A program made the position numbers and the translations under genes. A stretch of DNA of 64,000 nucleotides, from positions 186,123 through 250,122 of the forward strand of contig NZ_FNGC01000007.1 of the NCBI RefSeq assembly GCF_900102785.1. The letters are read 5' to 3'. Below, piece by piece: positions 26,361-37,200 of the stretch; the stretch's first letter is position 1, and each line of letters begins with the position of its first letter. This stretch comes from Arthrobacter sp. ok362 (GTDB lineage: Bacteria; Actinomycetota; Actinomycetes; Actinomycetales; Micrococcaceae). A model generated the notes under the pieces. The model ran no database searches. It was not told the origin of the DNA and worked only from the letters and a program-made list of their open reading frames with translations.

Positions 26361-26777
26361 TCAGCCGAAGGCCTCCTGCACGTGGGCCCGGATGGCGCCG
26401 ATCACCGGCGCCGATCCCTGAGTGCGGTAAACATCGATTGGTCTGGAGCCCAGCTGCACGTTGGGGCTGCACATCCAGAGCATGGCCTGGGCCGGCGTGA
26501 AAGCACAGTGGAGGTGCCCTACAAGAGCGTCCAGGTCCGCAAGCTGGAGCCGGCCAGCCGCATTCGGCGCATCCTGGCCCGATGTCCAGCGAACCAGAAG
26601 TTCCACATTCACGCCGAGCAGGGGTGCCGCAGCATCCATGCCCAGCGAGTTTACTAACCGTTCGGCTATAGCCGTTGGGCTATAGCCAGGGGCGTCCCGC
26701 AACTCCGCGAGACTGGCGAAAACCGTGGTGGCAGACAACGCCGGTTCCTCAGCGTTCGTGTCCTGCAGCTGTTCCAT
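26361..26777 (-). CDS. MbcA/ParS/Xre antitoxin-like protein without a partner toxin
   Basis: A 138-residue protein. The C-terminal part, WMCSPNVQLGSRPIDVYRTQGS followed by PVIGAIRAHV, closely follows the toxin-binding (DUF2384) pattern W..PN..LGGRPIDxL. The middle (ERLVNSLGMDAAAPLLGVNVELLVRWTSGQDAPN) fits the preceding Xre-like helical domain. In known modules such a protein neutralises a RES-domain toxin encoded next to it. Here the flanking genes are a HAD phosphatase and a 58-residue protein, and no RES frame is seen. It could be an orphan antitoxin or a regulator. Two GGCTATAGCC palindromes lie inside the gene at 26664-26687. Confidence 0.75.
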   Translation of the reverse strand: MEQLQDTNAEEPALSATTVFASLAELRDAPGYSPTAIAERLVNSLGMDAAAPLLGVNVELLVRWTSGQDAPNAAGRLQLADLDALVGHLHCAFTPAQAMLWMCSPNVQLGSRPIDVYRTQGSAPVIGAIRAHVQEAFG

Positions 26778-26855
26778 AACGCAATGCTATTAATTGGCGT
26801 CCCGTTGGAGTAGGGCCACAGGACCTCCCGCGCGCTGGTCACCCATGCGGGAGTG

Positions 26856-27032
26856 CTAGCTTCCGGTCGCTTCAGGGTGTTCCCGCGCGCGCTTTTCCGC
26901 GGGGGTTTCGTCGCTCTCAGCAGGGATGAAGGCAGGATCGAGTTCCGTCGTGAGGTCCCCCGCGCCCGGGATGCTGTCGTCGTGGCCGACGCCGTCTTGT
27001 GCTTTGTCCCGTTCGTTCGGTTCTTCGCTCAT
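26856..27032 (-). CDS. Small acidic hypothetical protein
   Basis: A 58-residue hydrophilic protein starting at ATG 27032 (MSEEPNERDKAQDGVGHDDS) and ending KRAREHPEATGS. It is almost all charged or small residues and probably disordered; proteins of this style are common in Arthrobacter-type genomes. The upstream purine stretch (TTTGAGGCT) is too close for a good ribosome site, so the start is uncertain. Confidence 0.5.
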   Translation of the reverse strand: MSEEPNERDKAQDGVGHDDSIPGAGDLTTELDPAFIPAESDETPAEKRAREHPEATGS

Positions 27033-27167
27033 AGCCTCAAATGTAGGCCGGGCATCCGAGAGTGTCGAGGCGTTTTGACCCCTTGTGCCGGGGGTGTCAA
27101 TTCTGCTTCGCTGGGGTGGGATCTTGAAGGGCGGGACCATCCGAGCCCGTGATCATGGAGGCCTATC

Positions 27168-27263
27168 GTGAAAGCAGTGACGCGGCAAGGCAGGCGACTG
27201 AGCGTCATTGACGTCCCGAACCCGCCGCGAGGCCCGTGCACCACCGCTCTCGAACCACGCTGA
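27168..27263 (+). pseudogene. N-terminal remnant of a zinc alcohol dehydrogenase, now a 31-codon upstream frame
   Basis: A GTG at 27168 with a GGAGG 8 bases upstream opens MKAVTRQGRRLSVIDVPNPP, which matches the start of medium-chain zinc alcohol dehydrogenases of the formaldehyde-dehydrogenase type (MKA.TW.G...V..VPDP). After 31 codons it stops at 27261-27263, inside the ribosome site of the next gene (TGAGGAG). The rest of the dehydrogenase is absent. It is either a deletion relic or a short leader frame coupled to the epimerase gene. Confidence 0.6.
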
Positions 27264-27273
27264 GGAGAACCCC

Positions 27274-28308
27274 ATGCGCATTGTCATCACCGGAGCCACC
27301 GGACACGTTGGCACGGCTCTCTTGAAGCGTCTCCAGGAAGCCCGCTCGGAGGAGGCTGCCGATCTTGAACTCGTGGGCGTTGCCCGCCGTGAACCCGCGA
27401 ACGATTCGGCCCCGTACCGCGGCGTGGAATGGCACTCCATAGACCTCGGGGATCCCAGGGACCAGCCGGCATTGGAGAAGGCCTTCGCCGGGGCTGACGC
27501 CGTGGTGCACTTGGCGTGGCTGATCCAGCCCAACCATGATCGGGAGCTCCTTCGCCGCACCAACGTCGCGGGCACCGCCCACGTTCTCGCTGCGGCCCAT
27601 GCGGCCGGAATCGGGCATATCGTGTGCGCATCGTCAGTGGGTGCCTACTCGCCCGCCCCCAAAGACCAGCGGACCAAAGAGGGCTGGCCGGCAGGCGGCA
27701 TCGAGGGGTCCCATTACAGCGAGGACAAGGCCGCGCAGGAAAGGCTCCTGGACGGTTTCGCCAAGGAGAACCCCGACGTCGTCGTGGCGCGGCTCCGACC
27801 CGCCTTGACGTTCAGCGCCGGGGCCGGCAGCGAGGTAGGCCGCTATTTCCTTGGTGGCGTCCTGGCGCGGCTCGTCCCCCGCAAGCCTTGGTTGCCCCTG
27901 CTGCCCATTCCGAAGGAACTCGTTTTCCAAGCAGTGCACGCCGCCGACGTCGCGGACGCCTATTGGCGCGTGCTGCAAAGGCGGGCTGAAGGCGCCTTCA
28001 ACATCGCAGCCGAACCCATTCTCGATCCGAATGCGCTGGGTTGGGTATTCAATACGCGGCGGGTGTTGCCGCTGCCGCTTCCGGTGCTGCACGCCCTCGT
28101 CGAGGTTAGTTGGCGCCTGCGGTTGCAGGCGACCGACGGCGGGTGGATCGCTATGGCAGCCGGGGCACCCATTATGGACACCTTGAGGGCGCACGAACTT
28201 CTGGGATGGACGCCCCGACGGTCCTCGCTCGAGTCATTGACTGAAATGCTGGACGGACTTGGCGCGGGCAAAGGCCGCCACGGCTCGCCCCCGCTCACGC
28301 CGCGGTAA
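27274..28308 (+). CDS. NAD-dependent epimerase/dehydratase (extended SDR)
   Basis: A 344-residue extended short-chain dehydrogenase. The nucleotide-binding motif ITGATGHVG is at residues 4-12, an acid follows for cofactor choice (LELVGVARREP), and the active site has CASSVGAYSP with the YxxxK as YSEDK near 150-154. The C-terminal third (LPLPLPVLHALVEVSW, GWTPRRSSLESL) is as in NAD-dependent sugar epimerase-like proteins. The substrate is unknown. ATG 27274 has GAGGAG upstream, which overlaps the stop of the alcohol-dehydrogenase remnant, so translation may be coupled to it. Confidence 0.85.
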   Translation: MRIVITGATGHVGTALLKRLQEARSEEAADLELVGVARREPANDSAPYRGVEWHSIDLGDPRDQPALEKAFAGADAVVHLAWLIQPNHDRELLRRTNVAGTAHVLAAAHAAGIGHIVCASSVGAYSPAPKDQRTKEGWPAGGIEGSHYSEDKAAQERLLDGFAKENPDVVVARLRPALTFSAGAGSEVGRYFLGGVLARLVPRKPWLPLLPIPKELVFQAVHAADVADAYWRVLQRRAEGAFNIAAEPILDPNALGWVFNTRRVLPLPLPVLHALVEVSWRLRLQATDGGWIAMAAGAPIMDTLRAHELLGWTPRRSSLESLTEMLDGLGAGKGRHGSPPLTPR

Positions 28309-28496
28309 AGGTTCACCCGCCCGAGGCAGCGTGGCGGCGATAGTCCAAAGCGCCTTGGACAATCAGGAGGGCGACGGCGGACGGCGGGCCACCACGATCG
28401 CTCACGTCAAGGGGAGCTGTCTTTCTTGTGGCTGGCTGCCCTACGGGCGCGGCACGGCTGATCGGCTTAGGACAAGATGCCAGGTTCCTGTCGCAC

Positions 28497-30191
28497 CTAG
28501 AACGTGGGGGCTCCGGGCTCAGCGAGCGGCTGCTCGCGCTCGAGCTGGGCGACCTTCGGATCGTTTTCGTCGGCGCCGTAGTCCGAGCTGCGGGTGATGT
28601 CCTTCCCATCGGTGAGCTTCAGGGCGCGGAAGAGCAGGGACAGGCCGGCGGCAACGATGAGGTTTATGGCGAACGCCACGACAGCGATGTAGACCTGTAT
28701 GTCGGTGCCGGGAATGGGAGCGATGGCACCGCCGAAGTTGGCTTTGGTGACCGGGTTGACCACATTGTAGGCCGCGATGGTGCCGTAGATGATTCCGGCT
28801 AGCCAGCCGCCGAAAAGGGCCCACCGGTGGAACCAGCGGGTATAGAGCCCTGCCACGATCGCCGGGAAGGTCTGCAGGATCCAGATACCGCCGAGCAGCT
28901 GCATGTTGATTGCTGCCGACTGGTCCATGCCGATGACGAAGATCAGTGCACCGAATTTCACCACAAGAGAAGCGATCTTTGAGACTTTGGCTTCCTGCCG
29001 TGGTGTGGCGTCGGGGCGGATCAGATCGCGGTAAATATTGCGCGTGAACAGGTTCGCCGCGGCGATGGACATGATCGCGGCCGGGACCAGGGCACCGATG
29101 GCGATAGCGGCCAGGGCAATGCCGGCAAACCAAGACGGGAATTGGTCGAGGAACAGCTGAGGCACTACCAACTGCGGGTTGACGGTGCCGTTCAGGTCGA
29201 TGGGCTGGGTGCCGGCGTAGATGGCCACGTAGCCCAGGAGCGCCAGAAACCCCAGCATCAGCGAGTACAGCGGCAGTACCGCCGCATTCTTGCGGATGGT
29301 GTTCCTGCTCTTGGTTGCCAGGACGCCGGTGATCGAGTGCGGGTACATAAACAGCGCTAAGGCCGAGCCCAGAGCCAGGGTCCAGTAGGCGGAATAACTG
29401 GCGGCGCCTGGAATGAAGACTCCAACGGGTTTGCCGGTGGCCGGGTTGGTCGCACCCATTTTCGCTTCGGCGGAGTCGAAGATGGGGCCCCAGCCTCCGA
29501 ACTTTAGCGGCAGGTAGATGACCGCAACGATCACCGCCAGGTAGATCAGCAGATCTTTCACTACGGCGATCAGGGCCGGAGCCCGCAGGCCGGACGTGTA
29601 GGTATAGGCGGCAAGGACCACGAAGGCGATAATCAGGGGCAGGTCCGTCAACAGCACGTTCTCCGCGCTGCCCAGGCCCAGCACCGTGAGCACGGCCCTA
29701 ATGCCGACCAGCTGCAGCGCGATGTAGGGCATGGTCGCGACGATGCCGGTCACGGCGACGGCCAGGGTGAGCGCCCTGCTGCCATAGCGGCCGCCCACGA
29801 AATCGGCCGGCGTGACGAACCCATGCCGGTGCGAGACGGACCACAGGCGGCTCATCAGGAGGAACACGATCGGGTACAGAACGATCGTGTACGGCACCGC
29901 GAAGAAACCGCTCACCGCCCCGGTGGCCCACATCGCGGCCGGAACGGCCACGAAAGTGTAGGCCGTATAGAGGTCGCCGCCAAGCAGGAACCATGTCACC
30001 CAGGTTCCGAAACTGCGGCCCCCGAGGCCCCACTCGTCCAGGCTGTGCAGCCCTGTGCCCTCCCCCCGGCGCCACCGCGCAGCAACGAACCCCAAGGCCG
30101 CCACCAAGACGAAGAGAATGATCACAATGGAGAGTGCAACGACGTTAATGGGCCGGTCCGGAACCGCCAGCGGTACCGTGACGGCGCTCAT
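28497..30191 (-). CDS. Sodium:solute symporter (monocarboxylate permease MctP-like)
   Basis: A 564-residue SSS-family symporter with about thirteen membrane helices. Family landmarks are SLDEWGLGGRSFGTWVTWFLLGGDLYTAYTF near residues 35-65, RLWSVSHRHGFVTPADFVGGRYGSR, and the hydrophilic C-terminal tail. With a DUF3311 partner encoded just upstream it follows the layout of monocarboxylate (lactate/pyruvate/acetate) or amino-acid symporters. ATG 30191 overlaps the DUF3311 stop (ATGA), so the two are translated together. The genes lie 4 kb from the acetate genes, and acetate or pyruvate is a likely but unproven substrate. Confidence 0.85.
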   Translation of the reverse strand: MSAVTVPLAVPDRPINVVALSIVIILFVLVAALGFVAARWRRGEGTGLHSLDEWGLGGRSFGTWVTWFLLGGDLYTAYTFVAVPAAMWATGAVSGFFAVPYTIVLYPIVFLLMSRLWSVSHRHGFVTPADFVGGRYGSRALTLAVAVTGIVATMPYIALQLVGIRAVLTVLGLGSAENVLLTDLPLIIAFVVLAAYTYTSGLRAPALIAVVKDLLIYLAVIVAVIYLPLKFGGWGPIFDSAEAKMGATNPATGKPVGVFIPGAASYSAYWTLALGSALALFMYPHSITGVLATKSRNTIRKNAAVLPLYSLMLGFLALLGYVAIYAGTQPIDLNGTVNPQLVVPQLFLDQFPSWFAGIALAAIAIGALVPAAIMSIAAANLFTRNIYRDLIRPDATPRQEAKVSKIASLVVKFGALIFVIGMDQSAAINMQLLGGIWILQTFPAIVAGLYTRWFHRWALFGGWLAGIIYGTIAAYNVVNPVTKANFGGAIAPIPGTDIQVYIAVVAFAINLIVAAGLSLLFRALKLTDGKDITRSSDYGADENDPKVAQLEREQPLAEPGAPTF

Positions 30192-30469
30192 CGCTCCTCC
30201 TCGGGGCTGGTTACGACGCGCACGGCTTCGCGGCGGCGGCGGTCCTCCTTGCTGACCAGCCAGTAGGAGATCCCGATCAGGGCCGAGGTGATCGGAATCC
30301 ACGCCATCTGATACCAGTAGAAGAACGGCATACCGGCCAAGCTCGGCTCAGCAACCGAATACGCGGGTACAAACAGCGGAACCACAATGGCGATGGTCAA
30401 CAGGATTCCTGTGACGATGTATGGACCGGGTCTGGCCGGTGCGCGTGTTGGCACATCAGGACTGGACAT
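30188..30469 (-). CDS. DUF3311 membrane subunit of the symporter
   Basis: A 93-residue protein with two membrane helices (YIVTGILLTIAIVVPLFVPAY and MAWIPITSALIGISYWLV) and a basic C-terminal tail (KEDRRRREAVRVV). This is the DUF3311 layout normally found directly before an SSS symporter gene, where it is presumed to be an accessory subunit. ATG 30469 follows GAGGAGG; the longer upstream frame is not conserved in style. The stop overlaps the symporter start by 4 bp. Confidence 0.85.
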   Translation of the reverse strand: MSSPDVPTRAPARPGPYIVTGILLTIAIVVPLFVPAYSVAEPSLAGMPFFYWYQMAWIPITSALIGISYWLVSKEDRRRREAVRVVTSPEEER

Positions 30470-30742
30470 CGACGCCTCCTCATCGAGACGGCCCCGGAGC
30501 GGGAGGTCTTCCCGGGACGTGCCGGCGGCCTGGAGACCGTGGGTCGCAGCGGTCTTTACAGACAGGATAGACACTGGAATAACTCTCCAACAGGGCAAAT
30601 GCGCGCCCGCCTCTGACGGCCGATCCACAGGATGTTGCTAAAGCCGGAACGCGGAGGTTGTCACGGCCGCGGGCGAGGAGCAGTGCCATCAGCAGCGCCG
30701 GGTTCCTTATTCAGGTCATTCGAAGGTGGCGATTACCGTCCC

Positions 30743-31510
30743 TCACATGGTCGCGGTCATGTGGAGTCCTTGCAGCAGCTCCGGGTGTGCCGGGACGAAG
30801 AGCGCGAAGACGATCAGCGAGGCTCCCGTGATCCGGCTAAAGGCGGGCCCGTATTTCCATGTCTTCTCCAGGAAAATAACTACCGTGAGCACCGCCATCC
30901 AGGCCAGGTTCATCACGCCGACAGCGATCAGCACGACCATAAGCCCCCAACAGCAGCCGACGCAGTACACGCCGTGGTACATGCCGACGCGGACATCCCG
31001 AAGGCGGCCCTTGTATCCGGATACGTGCAGCAGGAATGCTAGGGGCGACCGGCAGTGCCTGAGACAGAAATCCTTCAGCGGGGTCAGCTGGTACGCGCCG
31101 GCCACCACCAGCACTCCAGCTCCCACCCAAGGCGCGATCTCCGCAGCATCCTCAGCCAGCAGCGCGAACAGCGCCGCGGCCGCGTACGCAACGACTCCGC
31201 ATCCGATCCACGTCAGAAGGTAACCGCCCACCAGGGCAGTTGTCCGGCCGGCCCTGACTCGGCGGCTGCGAACGGCACGGATGGACCTGAGGTACGTCGA
31301 AGTGAGCGGCGCCAGCGCCGGCAACATCATGGCTGCCATCATCAGCGCCCACACCCCCAGGAAACCCCAGAGCCCCAGTCCCATGGTTCCCGGGCCTGTG
31401 GGCATATCGCTGAGGCCTGAGAAAGTGAGGTACCACGCCAGTGCGGCGCACCCGATCAACGCCAACTCTGCGGCATGGTGGCTAACGGTCAGGCGGCTCG
31501 TGCCCGGCAC
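30743..31510 (-). CDS. DUF2182 membrane protein
   Basis: A 255-residue integral membrane protein with about six helices and the DUF2182 landmarks MMAAMMLPALAPLTSTY near residue 58, LTPLKDFCLRHCRSPLAFLLH near 143-163, YHGVYCVGCCWGLMVVL near 180, and FLEKTWKYG near 210. The Met and Cys pairs within membrane segments suggest metal or thiol chemistry, but no function is established. The GTG start at 31510 directly follows the stop of the DUF1326 gene (TAG at 31511-31513), so the two are co-translated and almost certainly work together. Confidence 0.85.
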   Translation of the reverse strand: MPGTSRLTVSHHAAELALIGCAALAWYLTFSGLSDMPTGPGTMGLGLWGFLGVWALMMAAMMLPALAPLTSTYLRSIRAVRSRRVRAGRTTALVGGYLLTWIGCGVVAYAAAALFALLAEDAAEIAPWVGAGVLVVAGAYQLTPLKDFCLRHCRSPLAFLLHVSGYKGRLRDVRVGMYHGVYCVGCCWGLMVVLIAVGVMNLAWMAVLTVVIFLEKTWKYGPAFSRITGASLIVFALFVPAHPELLQGLHMTATM

Positions 31511-32116
31511 CTAGGCGGACCAGGCGAAGGGGGCCGAGAAGGAGTTCTTCCCGGCGTTATCCCACGTCATCCCGAACACGTCGACGCGGGCGGTGCTGGA
31601 TGTGCCGGCTGCCAGAGTGTCGGCCGGGAATCCGACCCCGCTGAGTTTCACTCCCCGTCCTGTGGGATCCTGGCGAGACACGAAGTCCTCGACCACCATG
31701 TCGACGGCACTGCCAATGCGGACCTGATGGATACGCCCGTCGTCGGCGTAGGCCATTTCCAGGGACTCCATACCCGCCATTTCACCGATCAAGGGGGCGA
31801 GGCCCTCCATCGGTCCGCCGAGCTGTCCGCCGAAGACTGCACCGAGCGCTTCGGCCTGCTCAGCTGAGGCGGCGGCATCCATCAGAACACCAACCTTCCA
31901 GCCCCCGTCAGCCATCACGGCCGGCGTATCGGCTACGACGCAGACTGTCAGACCGCCGACGTCGACACCGTTAACTTCGCCGGTTTCGACGTGGAAGGCC
32001 AAGGCCACGTTGCAGCGTTCGTTATCCGCCGGTGCGGTCAGCCCTGAAGCAATACACGGGCAGACCATATCGCAGTTGCAATTCTCAAAATACGTACCCT
32101 CGACATGCCACGGCAT
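31511..32116 (-). CDS. DUF1326 protein
   Basis: A 201-residue cytoplasmic protein that begins MPWHVEGTYFENCNCDMVCPC, the characteristic cysteine-rich start of DUF1326 (four Cys within eight residues, a plausible metal site). The family body follows, with AHLxF-like strands and GGLTVCVVADTPAVMADGGWKVGVLMD. It ends with SFSAPFAWSA. The ribosome site AAAGGAGCC precedes ATG 32116. The next gene, DUF2182, starts immediately after the stop. The pair recurs in many bacteria without an experimental role that I know of. Confidence 0.85.
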   Translation of the reverse strand: MPWHVEGTYFENCNCDMVCPCIASGLTAPADNERCNVALAFHVETGEVNGVDVGGLTVCVVADTPAVMADGGWKVGVLMDAAASAEQAEALGAVFGGQLGGPMEGLAPLIGEMAGMESLEMAYADDGRIHQVRIGSAVDMVVEDFVSRQDPTGRGVKLSGVGFPADTLAAGTSSTARVDVFGMTWDNAGKNSFSAPFAWSA

Positions 32117-32329
32117 TTAGGGCTCCTTTCGAAGAGGCCCCCCAAAAACAAAGTCTCCTCGCGGCCCTGAGCAGAGTCAACGGTTGATGGTGACTCAGGC
32201 AAAAGGCCCTTCTGGGCCGCCCTGCGCTTCGAATGGACGGGCGCGAAGAGCCACAAGATACCCATTGGAAGAGACTAAACGCCGACGACGTCGGAGTCCA
32301 CAGAGTCGCCATCCGCCGCGCCACCGCTG

Positions 32330-32533
32330 CTAACTGGCCGGCGTCACGACGTCCTCCAGCATTGACCTGTCGAAGAACCGAATTTCGCCCGTTGCCTGGA
32401 AAAATACTGGAACTACTGAAGTGTTCGCGTCCTTCGAGGTTTCGTAGATCTCGGGCGCGCTCCCGTGTTTTCGCGCAATGGTTCCAATCAAGTCGGTGCC
32501 GCGAACCCGGACGGTTCGATATTTGTAGCTCAT
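32330..32533 (-). CDS. Small hypothetical protein (67 residues)
   Basis: Starts at ATG 32533 (MSYKYRTVRVRGTDLIGTIARKHG) behind AAGGGGTCC. The fold looks like a small beta-rich domain, with a second half SVVPVFFQATGEIRFFDRSMLEDV. No family is recognised. The longer frame upstream to 32692 is not supported because it lacks a ribosome site. Confidence 0.6.
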   Translation of the reverse strand: MSYKYRTVRVRGTDLIGTIARKHGSAPEIYETSKDANTSVVPVFFQATGEIRFFDRSMLEDVVTPAS

Positions 32534-32759
32534 GTGGACCCCTTCGTCTGCCAAGGCAAACCCTACTCCTGAGAGGCACAGCCGGGAGCTGATCCGGGCG
32601 TTGCTGACCCAAAGCACCGAATGCTCAACGGTTGGACACGGAAGAGGCGTACGTAACGAGGCAAGAAGGCTTGCCCGGAACGCACAGCACATAGGATCGA
32701 GGCCGACAAAGTCTTGGAGTCACCGATCGTCCCAGCCGACGAGTGGCAGACTGGGTTCC

Positions 32760-33677
32760 ATGCGTGAGTTCGTCGTCCTCGGCACCGCCTCGCAGGTCCC
32801 GACCCGGACCCGCAACCACAACGGGTACCTGCTGCGCTGGGATGGCGAGGACTTCCTCTTCGATCCCGGAGAGGGCACGCAACGGCAGATGATCCACGCC
32901 GGAGTCACCGTCTCCCAGATCACGCGTATCTGCCTCACGCATGTGCACGGCGACCACTGCTACGGCCTGCCTGGCGTGCTTTCCCGTATGGCCCTCGACA
33001 AGGTCAACCACCCCGTCCATCTGCACTACCCCGCCTCCGGCGAGGACACGGTCCGGGCTCTCGTGTCCGTCGCCTCCCCCGGCATAGATCTAAGGCTGCA
33101 TCCGCACGGGGGCAGCGAACACGGGGGCCCCGGCCACAGGTTTGCCGAACCGATCGGCCAGGGCCTGTACGTCCGGGCACTGAATCACCGCATCGAGGCC
33201 TACGGATATCGGCTCGTGGAGCCCGACGCGCGCACGCTCCTTCCCGACCGGCTCGCCGCAGCCGGGATAGCGGGACCCGACGTCGGCCGCCTCGAGCGTG
33301 AAGGAAGCTTGGGCGGCGTGAGCCTGGCGGAGGTGAGCGTGCCGCGGCCCGGTCAGCGATTCGCCTTCGTCATGGATACCGCACCCTGCCAGGGCGCGGA
33401 GGAACTGGCGGACGGGGCCGACCTGCTCGTCACCGAGTGCACCTTCAGCGACGACGACGCCGATCTCGCCGCCCAGTTCCGCCATCTCACCGCGGGGCAG
33501 GCGGGCGAGCTGGCAGCATCAGCGGGCGCGGGGACACTGGTCCTCACCCACTTTTCTTCGCGCTACGGGGACGTTGCCCCACTCGCCGAGCAGGCCCGGA
33601 GCCGCGCAGGTGGAGCCGCGGTGGTTGCCGCGAATGACCTCGACCGCTTTGCCTTTCCGCAACGTCGTGCGTTCTAA
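32760..33677 (+). CDS. rnz: Ribonuclease Z
   Basis: A 305-residue tRNA 3'-processing endonuclease of the metallo-beta-lactamase fold. The zinc motif HVHGDH is at residues 61-66 (here LTHVHGDHCYGLPG), ELVVLGT-like strand REFVVLGTASQVPTRTRNHNGY opens the protein, FVMDTAP supplies the conserved Asp, and LVLTHFSSRYGD near 272 gives the last His. It removes 3' trailers from pre-tRNA, which matters for tRNAs without an encoded CCA. ATG 32760 is chosen because the family starts here; the frame upstream is not conserved. Length is normal for the bacterial short form. Confidence 0.9.
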   Translation: MREFVVLGTASQVPTRTRNHNGYLLRWDGEDFLFDPGEGTQRQMIHAGVTVSQITRICLTHVHGDHCYGLPGVLSRMALDKVNHPVHLHYPASGEDTVRALVSVASPGIDLRLHPHGGSEHGGPGHRFAEPIGQGLYVRALNHRIEAYGYRLVEPDARTLLPDRLAAAGIAGPDVGRLEREGSLGGVSLAEVSVPRPGQRFAFVMDTAPCQGAEELADGADLLVTECTFSDDDADLAAQFRHLTAGQAGELAASAGAGTLVLTHFSSRYGDVAPLAEQARSRAGGAAVVAANDLDRFAFPQRRAF

Positions 33678-33791
33678 CCACGCGTCTGTACCGTCGCAAG
33701 CGGAGGTGTACGGCTGGAACCGTTGACTGGGCCCTGCGTCGGCTTCAGCGCCTTGCATGACGGTGACCAGAGCAGGTGGGAGGATGAGCGC

Positions 33792-34379
33792 ATGGAACTG
33801 CACATTACTGGCGACCCCGCCGCAGATAAACTGCTCGGCGATAACGCGTTCGCGCTGCTGACCGGCATGCTGCTTGACCAGCAGGTGACCATGGAGTCGG
33901 CGTTTGCCGGACCCGAAAAGATCATGACCCGCATGGGGTCCATGGACCCTGCCGCGATCGCTGAATACGACCCGGCAGGCTTCGTTGAAATCTTCAAGGA
34001 GCGTCCGGCCGTCCACCGCTTCCCCGGCTCCATGGCCAGCCGCGTTCAGGCCCTCGCAGAGACCATACTGCGCGATTGGAATGGGGACACAACTGCCATC
34101 TGGACACAGGACGACCCCGACGGCCAGGAAGTGCTCCGCCGGCTGAAAGGACTGCCCGGGTTCGGCGAGCAAAAGGCAAAGATCTTCCTGGCACTGCTGG
34201 GGAAGCAGTGCGGACTCCAGTCAGAAGGCTGGCGGGAGGCTGCTGGCTACTACGGACAGGAAGGCGCATTCCTTTCTGTAGCCGACATCGTGGACCCGGA
34301 ATCGCTGGGAAAAGTGCGCGCCAGCAAGCAGGCCGCCAAGGCCGCCGCCAAAGCCGCGAAGGCATCTGGGCCGTCGTAA
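33792..34379 (+). CDS. HhH-GPD base-excision-repair family protein
   Basis: A 195-residue protein matching the uncharacterised actinobacterial HhH-GPD group: MELHITGDPAADKLL, NAFALLTGMLLDQQVTMESAFAGP, then the hairpin LKGLPGFGEQKAKIFLALLGKQ near residues 120-142. The usual catalytic Asp is less clear. It lacks the four-cysteine cluster of EndoIII and MutY. The tail is a Lys/Ala-rich helix typical for DNA-binding proteins of this group. GGAGG lies before ATG 33792. It probably removes a damaged base or binds DNA, but the lesion is unknown. Confidence 0.8.
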   Translation: MELHITGDPAADKLLGDNAFALLTGMLLDQQVTMESAFAGPEKIMTRMGSMDPAAIAEYDPAGFVEIFKERPAVHRFPGSMASRVQALAETILRDWNGDTTAIWTQDDPDGQEVLRRLKGLPGFGEQKAKIFLALLGKQCGLQSEGWREAAGYYGQEGAFLSVADIVDPESLGKVRASKQAAKAAAKAAKASGPS

Positions 34380-34520
34380 GAACGTCCCGCTGAATCCCGA
34401 CGGCGGCCGCCGCACCTGCGGACGATTCCAGGGTTGCCCCGGCCTCCGCCATCTGCGTTGTCCAGACAGCTGCTTCTTGCGACCGGAGTTGTGATCGTTA
34501 TGCCGGAGCCGGTTCGCCAA

Positions 34521-36500
<1,980 letters not shown>

Positions 36501-36506
36501 AGCCTG

Positions 36507-37181
36507 TCACCGTCGTCCCACCGGAAGCACGGTCCGTTTGAAGGTGGAGTTCGCGACCACGGCGCAGGAGCAGTACCAGGCAATAAGTGCCGTCACGATG
36601 CCCAGCCAGCCGCCCAGCATCGTCAGCCCGGTTGCTCCGGAGAAAGCGCCGAGAAACAGCGCGATGAAGGTCAGGGTCAAGAAGACGAAAACGGCAAATA
36701 CGCCCATGCTGACGCGCCACGCGGAAATGGTCATGTAGGCGGTAAAGATGGCCCAGGCCAGAAGGTAGAGGCCGACGGCTTTGCCGGCGTCCGCTGCCGG
36801 AAGGCTGCCCGCGCTGAACTGGCTCAAGAACCAGAAGGACAGCCAGAAGGCTCCGTATGAGCAGAAAGCCGTCGCGCCGAAGACGTTGCGGTTGGCAAAT
36901 TCCCAGATTCCGGCGCCGAACTGCGCGATGCCGCCGTAGAATAGTGCAAGTCCCAGGACTACCGGTTCGACCGCTTTGGGGATCAGGCCGGCATTGATGA
37001 CACTGAGGACAAACGTGGTCATTGCGAAAGCGCCCAAACCTAAAGCTGCCGGATCGGCAAAGGGTGGGCTGATGCCTGCCTGTGGAGACACAACAGCGCC
37101 TTGGGCTGGTAGGGGATTTTCGGCCCTGCGACCACTTCCCGCCGGGACGGTCCCCGCCGCGGAGCTTGATTCGATACTCAT
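36507..37181 (-). CDS. satP: Acetate/succinate uptake transporter (GPR1/FUN34/YaaH family)
   Basis: A 224-residue membrane protein with six helices. The family signature (N/D)PAALGLGAFAMTTF opens the first helix near residues 44-59 and FYGGIAQFGAGIWEFANRNVFGATAFCSYG follows. The first 40 residues are hydrophilic and look disordered. It imports acetate (possibly also succinate) for the downstream acetyl-CoA synthetase. The ribosome site AAGGAG precedes ATG 37181. A promoter and a 7-6-7 inverted repeat lie just upstream. Confidence 0.9.
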   Translation of the reverse strand: MSIESSSAAGTVPAGSGRRAENPLPAQGAVVSPQAGISPPFADPAALGLGAFAMTTFVLSVINAGLIPKAVEPVVLGLALFYGGIAQFGAGIWEFANRNVFGATAFCSYGAFWLSFWFLSQFSAGSLPAADAGKAVGLYLLAWAIFTAYMTISAWRVSMGVFAVFVFLTLTFIALFLGAFSGATGLTMLGGWLGIVTALIAWYCSCAVVANSTFKRTVLPVGRR

Positions 37182-37200
37182 GGCACGACTCCTTGGTCAG

